A DNA stretch of 64,000 nucleotides from Leifsonia aquatica H1aii. GTDB taxonomy: Bacteria; Actinomycetota; Actinomycetes; Actinomycetales; Microbacteriaceae. A program made the translations under genes and the position numbers. Below the pieces are notes generated by a model that was given only the letters and a program-made list of their open reading frames with translations, did no database searches and had not been told where the DNA came from. Positions 58,599-64,000 of the stretch are shown here, piece after piece. The stretch is from NCBI RefSeq assembly GCF_000633535.1, contig NZ_AYMR01000009.1, positions 574,458 through 638,457 on the forward strand, written 5' to 3'. Every line of letters begins with the position of its first letter. The first letter of the stretch is position 1.

Positions 58599-61145
58599 CT
58601 ACGCGCGGGCGTCGCGCTCCTGGGCGGCCAGGGCGCGCTCGACACCGGCGAGGTTCTCCACCACGAGGCGGCGCAGTGCGGCCGGCTCCTGGGTGGCGTC
58701 GAGCCAGGCACGGGTCGCGTCGCGCAGGGCGGTGTCCGCCAGCGGCGCCGGGTACATCCCGGCGACGAGGTACTCCGCGATCTTGTAGGTGCGGGAGGCC
58801 CAGACCTCCTGCAGCGCCGCGAAGTACGGGGCGACGAAACCGGCGAGCACGTCCTTGTCGGCCGCCCGCTGGAAGCCGAGGCCGGTGAACCGGACGATCG
58901 TGTTCGGCAGGTCGTCCGAGCCGAACACCGAGTCCCAGGCCGCCTGCTTGCCCGCGGCGGTGGGGATGCTGGCCCGCGCCTGCGCGGCGAACTGGCCGCC
59001 GTTGGCGGTGTTGTCCGCGGCGAGGGCGGCGTCGATCTCGTCCGTGCCGGCGGCACCGCCCGCGGCCAGCGCGATCAGCAGCTCCCAGGCCAGGTCGGTG
59101 TCGACCGTGAGCCCCTCGAGGGTCTGCGTGCCGTCGCGCAGCGCCGCGATCTCGGCCAGCTGCTCGTCGGTCGACGCGTACGCGGCGAAGAACTTGACGA
59201 ACTGGAACTGCGCGTCGCTGCCGGCCTCGGCCTGCTTCGCGAGCTCCCACAGCGCGGTCGCGACCGCCTGCACGGTCTCCTTCTGGCGCTCCGGGGCGAC
59301 GTAGCTGCCCGCGGCGAGGCCGAGCTGGCTCAGCGTCGTGCGGAGGGTGGTCGACTCGGTCTCGGACGCGATGTTCCCGAGCACCAGCCGCACGTAGTCG
59401 CTCGCGGACGTCTCGGCGTCGCGGGTCGCGTCCCAGGCCGCACCCCAGACCAGGGAGCGGGCGAGCGGGCTCTCGATCTCGCCGAGGTGCTCGATGGCGA
59501 CGGCCAGCGAGGCGTCGTCGAGACGGATCTTGGCGTAGGCCAGGTCGTCGTCGTTGAGGAGCACGAGGGCCGGGCGTGCGCGGCCGACCAGCTCGGTGAC
59601 CTCCGTGCGCTCACCGTCCACGTCGAGTTCGACGCGGTGGTCGCGCACCAGCCGGCCGTCGCGCAGTTCGTAGAAGCCGATGGCGAGCCGGTGCGGGCGG
59701 ATGGTCGGGTAGTCGGCGACGGCGCTCTGCAGCACGGCGAACGAGGTGATGACGCCGTCCGCGTCCACCTCGATCTCGGGGCGCAGCGTGTTGACGCCCG
59801 CGGTCTCCAGCCACTTGGCCGACCAATCGCTGAGGTCGCGGCCGCTGGTGGCCTCCAGCTCGACCAGGAGGTCCTTCAGCTCGGTGTTGCCATGCGCGTG
59901 CTTCTTGAAGTAGGCGGAGACGCCCGCGAGGAAGTCGTCCTGCCCGACCCAGGCCACCAGCTGCTTGAGCACCGAGGCGCCCTTGGCGTAGGTGATGCCG
60001 TCGAAGTTGACCTGCACGTCCTCCAGGTCGTTGATCGTCGCGACGATCGGGTGGGTCGAGGGCAGCTGGTCCTGCTTGTAGGCCCAGCTCTTCTCCATCG
60101 CGGCGAAGGTGGTCCACGCCTCGTGCCATTCGGTCGCCTCGGCGGTGGCGAGGGTGGAGGCGTACTCGGCGAACGACTCGTTCAGCCAGAGGTCGTTCCA
60201 CCACTTCATCGTCACCAGGTCGCCGAACCACATGTGGGCGAGCTCGTGCAGGATCGTGACGACACGGCGCTCCTTGATAGCGTCGGTCACCTTGGACCGG
60301 AACACGTACGTCTCCGTGAAGGTGACCGCTCCGGCGTTCTCCATCGCGCCCGCGTTGAACTCGGGGACGAACAGCTGGTCGTACTTCTCGAACGGGTACG
60401 GGACGTCGAAGCGCTCCTCGTAGAACGCGAAGCCCTCGCGGGTCTTCTCGAAGATGTAGTCGGCGTCGAGGAACTGCGCCAGGCTCGCGCGGGCGTAGAC
60501 GCCGAGCGGGATGGTGCGGCCGTCGCTGCTGGTCAGCTCACTGTGCTCGGAGACGTACGGTCCGGCGATGAGCGCCGTGATGTACGAGGAGATGACCGAC
60601 GTGGGAGCGAACGTCCACGTCTTCGCTCCCGCGCCGGCCGCGACGGGCTCGGGGGTGGGGGAGTTGCTGACGACGACCCAGTGCTCGGGGGCGGTCACGG
60701 TGAAGGCGAAGGTCGCCTTCAGGTCGGGCTGCTCGAACACCGCGAACATGCGGCGGGAGTCCGGCACCTCGAACTGGCTGTAGAGATAGACCTCGCCGTC
60801 CACCGGGTCGACGAAGCGGTGCAGGCCCTCGCCGGTGTTCGTGTAGATCGCGTCGGCGTCGACGGTCAGCACGTTCTCGGCCTGGAGGCCGTCCAGCCGG
60901 ATGCGGACGCCGTCGGCGACCTGCGCCGGGTCGAGCTCGACGCCGTTGAGGACCACCGAGTGCACGGTGCGGGTGATGGCGTCGATGAAGGTCGACGCGC
61001 CCTCGGTCGCGGAGAAGCGCACGGTGGTCGTGCTGCGGAAGGTCTCCGGGCCGGTCGTCAGATCGAGGACGACATCATAGGCGTGGGTGCGGACGAGCGA
61101 CGCGCGCTCCTGGGCTTCGATGCGTGTGAGGTTTTCTCCGGGCAA
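58599..61145 (-). CDS. pepN: Aminopeptidase N
   Basis: 848-residue M1-family zinc aminopeptidase from the TTG at 61145. An excellent SD (AAGGAG, 6 bp before) places this start; a GTG at 61187 gives a 14-residue longer reading. Motifs: substrate-binding GAMENAGAVTF, zinc site HELAHMWFGDLVTMKWWNDLWLNESFAEY (HExxH-x18-E). The ERAP1-like C-terminal domain is complete. It removes N-terminal residues from peptides in the cytoplasm. Confidence 0.95.
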   Translation of the reverse strand: MPGENLTRIEAQERASLVRTHAYDVVLDLTTGPETFRSTTTVRFSATEGASTFIDAITRTVHSVVLNGVELDPAQVADGVRIRLDGLQAENVLTVDADAIYTNTGEGLHRFVDPVDGEVYLYSQFEVPDSRRMFAVFEQPDLKATFAFTVTAPEHWVVVSNSPTPEPVAAGAGAKTWTFAPTSVISSYITALIAGPYVSEHSELTSSDGRTIPLGVYARASLAQFLDADYIFEKTREGFAFYEERFDVPYPFEKYDQLFVPEFNAGAMENAGAVTFTETYVFRSKVTDAIKERRVVTILHELAHMWFGDLVTMKWWNDLWLNESFAEYASTLATAEATEWHEAWTTFAAMEKSWAYKQDQLPSTHPIVATINDLEDVQVNFDGITYAKGASVLKQLVAWVGQDDFLAGVSAYFKKHAHGNTELKDLLVELEATSGRDLSDWSAKWLETAGVNTLRPEIEVDADGVITSFAVLQSAVADYPTIRPHRLAIGFYELRDGRLVRDHRVELDVDGERTEVTELVGRARPALVLLNDDDLAYAKIRLDDASLAVAIEHLGEIESPLARSLVWGAAWDATRDAETSASDYVRLVLGNIASETESTTLRTTLSQLGLAAGSYVAPERQKETVQAVATALWELAKQAEAGSDAQFQFVKFFAAYASTDEQLAEIAALRDGTQTLEGLTVDTDLAWELLIALAAGGAAGTDEIDAALAADNTANGGQFAAQARASIPTAAGKQAAWDSVFGSDDLPNTIVRFTGLGFQRAADKDVLAGFVAPYFAALQEVWASRTYKIAEYLVAGMYPAPLADTALRDATRAWLDATQEPAALRRLVVENLAGVERALAAQERDARA

Positions 61146-61244
61146 CGGTGACTCCTTGAAGACGAGATTCGCGTGGATCGTGTCCACCGCATCCACCTTA
61201 TCGACCCGCGCGCCGGGGTCGGCGGCCTTCCCTAGACTTGGCCC

Positions 61245-61732
<488 letters not shown>

Positions 61733-61733
<1 letters not shown>

Positions 61734-62725
61734 TGCCCGAGGGCCACTCCGTCCATCGCATCGCCCGGCAGTTCGCGACAAACTTCGTCGGCCACCGGGT
61801 GGCGGTCTCGTCGCCGCAGGGCCGCTTCGCCGAGGGCGCCGCGCGCATCGACGGGCAGGTCATGACGGCAGCGAAGGCCGTCGGCAAGCAGATGTTCCTG
61901 GAGTTCGAGAGCGGGCTCTGGCTGCGCATCCACCTGGGCATCTACGGGGCGTGGGACTTCGCGGGCGACATCAGCGTCGACCCGACGATCGCGTCCGCCA
62001 ACGGCCGGATGGGACAGACGAACCAGCGCGGCACCGACGCCGACGCCGCCCGGGTGTTCGACGATGCGGGGGAGAACTCCCTGCACTCGATCGGGGCGCC
62101 GCGGCGCACCCGGCTGCGCATGGCGGAGTCGGAGAAGCTGGAGGCCGAGATCACGTCCTTCCCGCCCGATCCGGTGGGACAGGTGCGGGTGCGGCTGCTG
62201 ACGGACACCGCGGTCGCCGACCTGCGCGGACCGACGGCGTGCGAGGTGCTCGATCCGGCCCAGGTGGACGCCGTGATCGCCAAGCTCGGGCCCGACCCGA
62301 TGCTCGACGACGGGCCTGAGGCCGAGGAGCGGTTCGTGTCGACCGTGCGCCGCAAGCCGACGGCGATCGCCCTGCTGCTGATGGACCAGAGCGTCGTGAG
62401 CGGCATCGGCAACGTCTACCGCGCCGAACTGCTGTTCCGCGCCCGCCAGAACCCGCACACCCCGGGCAAACAGGTCCCGGAGGACACCGTGCGGGAACTC
62501 TGGCACGACTGGGTGCGGCTGCTGCGCATCGGTGTCGCGACCGGCCAGATGATGACGATGGACGGCCTCGACGACGAGGCGTACCGCAAGGCGATGGCGA
62601 GCCGGGACGACCGGCACTGGGTCTACAAGCGCGAGGGCCTGCCCTGCCGCGTCTGCGGGACCCACATCGTGATGGAGGAGCTGGGCGGCCGCAAGCTGTA
62701 CTGGTGCCCGAAGGATCAGGCCTAG
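61733..62725 (+). CDS. Fpg/Nei-family DNA glycosylase
   Basis: 330-residue base-excision repair enzyme, closest in type to actinobacterial Nei2. The catalytic start MPEGHSVHRIA (Pro2, Glu3) and the helix-two-turn-helix QSVVSGIGNVYRAELLFRA are intact. The C-terminal zinc-finger segment reads C-R-V-C ... WCPKDQA: three Cys are present, but the fourth position is Asp. Coupled to rpiB upstream and to the paiB-like gene downstream. Confidence 0.92.
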
Positions 62726-62733
62726 GAGGCGGC

Positions 62734-63372
62734 ATGCGGCAGAACCCGAGTTTCACCCTCACCGGCGCGGAGGAGCTCAAGCGACTCGTCCGCGAGAACC
62801 CGTGGGCGACGTTCGTCAGCCACACCGCCGGCGGCCTGGTGGCCTCCCACTATCCGGTGATCCTCGACGACACCCGGGACGGGATCAGCCTGCTGAGCCA
62901 TGTCGGCCGCCCCGACGAGCAGCTGCACGAGCTGGGCGAGCACGAGCTGATGATCATCGTGCAGGGCCCGCACGGCTACATCTCGTCGGGCTGGTACGAC
63001 GACAAGCCCGCGGTGCCGACCTGGAACTTCATCTCCGCGCACTTCTCGGGCGTGCCCGAGATCCTGAGCGACGAGGAGAACCTCGAGGTGCTCGCTCGCC
63101 TGGTCGACCACTTCGAGCGCGAGCTCCCGGAGCCGCGGCAGATGGCCGGCACGGAGGCCGATTCCGCGTACGCCCAGCGGATCTCGTCCGGGACCGTGGG
63201 CCTGCGCCTGACCCCCACGACGATCTCCGCGAAGCAGAAGATGAGCCAGAACCGCCCCGACCACATCGTCGACCGCATCCTCCTGGAGCTGGCCGGCCAC
63301 GGGCCGTACGCCAGCGAGGGCCTGCTGCGCGAGATGACGATCGTGCACGACCGCCGCCGCGCCGCTCGATGA
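62734..63372 (+). CDS. PaiB-type FMN-binding protein
   Basis: 212 residues. Family blocks: ENPWATFVSHTAGGLVASHYPVILDD, GPHGYISSGWYDDKPAVPTWNFISAHFSG, GLRLTPTTISAKQKMSQNRP. The FMN-binding negative regulator family was named for Bacillus PaiB, but a flavin-split-barrel enzyme role is likelier. It starts 8 bp after the glycosylase gene and overlaps the amidohydrolase start by 4 bp. Confidence 0.88.
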   Translation: MRQNPSFTLTGAEELKRLVRENPWATFVSHTAGGLVASHYPVILDDTRDGISLLSHVGRPDEQLHELGEHELMIIVQGPHGYISSGWYDDKPAVPTWNFISAHFSGVPEILSDEENLEVLARLVDHFERELPEPRQMAGTEADSAYAQRISSGTVGLRLTPTTISAKQKMSQNRPDHIVDRILLELAGHGPYASEGLLREMTIVHDRRRAAR

Positions 63373-64000
63373 GCCTGCTGCTCACCGGCGCCCGCCTGCC
63401 CGGGTCCGAGGGCCTGGTCGACGTGCGCCTCGACGACGGCCGGATCACGGCGGTCGACCTCGCCGGTCGCCTCGACCGGGCCGGAGCCGAGCCGCTCGAC
63501 CTCGATGGCCGCTGGCTCGTGCCCGGCCTCTGGGACCAGCACGTGCACTTCACCCAGTGGGCGCAGACCGCCCGGCGGCTGGACGTGTCGCGCGCGGCGT
63601 CCGCGGCGGAAGCGGCGGAGTTGGTACGCCGTCGTGCGGCGGAGGCTCCCCGCGACGAGGTGCTCGTCGGCTTCGGCTTCCACGACGCCCTCTGGCCCGA
63701 CGTGCCGACCCGTGCCCTCCTGGACGCGGCGGCGGGGGAGCGGCCGGTCGTCCTGATGTCGGGCGACCTGCACTGCTCCTGGCTGAACACGGCCGCGGCC
63801 CGGCTCCTCGCTCCCGGGACCGACGACGCCGTGGTGCGTGAGGATGCGAGCTTCGCGGTCACCAGCCAGCTCAGCGCCGCCGACGACGCCACCCTGGACC
63901 GCTGGGCGGCGGAGGCGGCCGGAGCCGCGGCGCGGCGTGGCGTCGTCGGGATCGTCGACCTCGAGTACGGCTGGAACCTCGGGACCTGGGTGCGGCGGTT
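63369..64000 (+). CDS. Amidohydrolase family protein (3' end cut by window)
   Basis: At least 210 residues remain open at the window end. An N-terminal beta region (LLLTGARLPGSEGLVDVRLDDGRITAVDL) leads to the metal-binding PGLWDQHVHFTQW (His-x-His), as in YtcJ-like or imidazolonepropionase-like amidohydrolases. DLHCSWLNTAAARLL resembles the YtcJ group. It is the last visible gene of the rpiB operon. The substrate is unknown. Confidence 0.85.
   Translation, partial: MSLLLTGARLPGSEGLVDVRLDDGRITAVDLAGRLDRAGAEPLDLDGRWLVPGLWDQHVHFTQWAQTARRLDVSRAASAAEAAELVRRRAAEAPRDEVLVGFGFHDALWPDVPTRALLDAAAGERPVVLMSGDLHCSWLNTAAARLLAPGTDDAVVREDASFAVTSQLSAADDATLDRWAAEAAGAAARRGVVGIVDLEYGWNLGTWVRR

Noticed and set aside
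57543..61151. Very long plus-strand open frame of about 1200 codons
   Set aside because: It runs antisense to the ABC and pepN genes; in high-GC DNA the complementary frame of a real gene often stays open. Its protein is Arg/Gly/Asp-rich without a fold.

Overview
The window is GC-rich chromosomal DNA of an actinobacterium. The gene set (EttA, oligoribonuclease, an ECF-type thiamine-precursor transporter, an actinobacterial SSB-like gene next to a DUF6993 lipoprotein and ettA, and frequent GTG/TTG starts) suggests Microbacteriaceae, perhaps close to Leifsonia. That placement is an inference from gene content, not a measured phylogeny.

Left chromosomal part (1-27.3 kb). It holds ordinary metabolic, transport and regulatory genes: a truncated APC permease, a thioesterase, an acyl-CoA ligase, YidC, DNA polymerase IV, a TPP riboswitch driving ykoE-ykoD-ykoC, a small kinase, a zincin metallopeptidase, a lytic transglycosylase-like protein, two MFS exporters each divergent from a regulator, tRNA-His, oligoribonuclease, tRNA-Arg, a Kef-type antiporter and nadE.

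Mobile element (about 27,413-43,853; 16.4 kb). It is visibly less GC-rich and has split an SSB-family gene into a 5' piece (27,338-27,412) and a 3' piece (43,854-44,150). A large serine integrase starts about 20 bp inside the left end. Next come an excisionase-like protein, a RepA-like ATPase, a likely terminase small subunit, several small phage-like proteins, a tape measure protein and a tail fibre with an S74-type chaperone end. The right part carries an ImmA/IrrE metallopeptidase, membrane coiled-coil proteins, a divergent pair around a LexA-type SOS box and a resolvase with its own res-like site. I see no large terminase, portal, capsid, head protease or lysin. Yet the genes are intact, tightly overlapped and bounded by a clean insertion. 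The best reading is a phage satellite that brings its own packaging selector and part of its own tail and takes capsids and lysis from a helper. A trimmed prophage is the alternative. A 72-bp structured repeat occurs twice in the element, after the ATPase gene and near the right end, with paired changes that keep a hairpin; it is a candidate origin, packaging or recombination site.

Right chromosomal part (44.1-64 kb). It holds a lipoprotein, ettA, thioesterases, a Rieske/membrane pair divergent from an ECF sigma/anti-sigma pair, a flavoprotein-globin-MscS operon, a four-gene ABC-transporter/two-component operon whose genes all overlap by 4 bp, pepN, and an rpiB-nei-paiB-amidohydrolase operon that runs off the window. 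Short tandem repeats occur at the 3' ends of the anti-sigma and histidine kinase genes.
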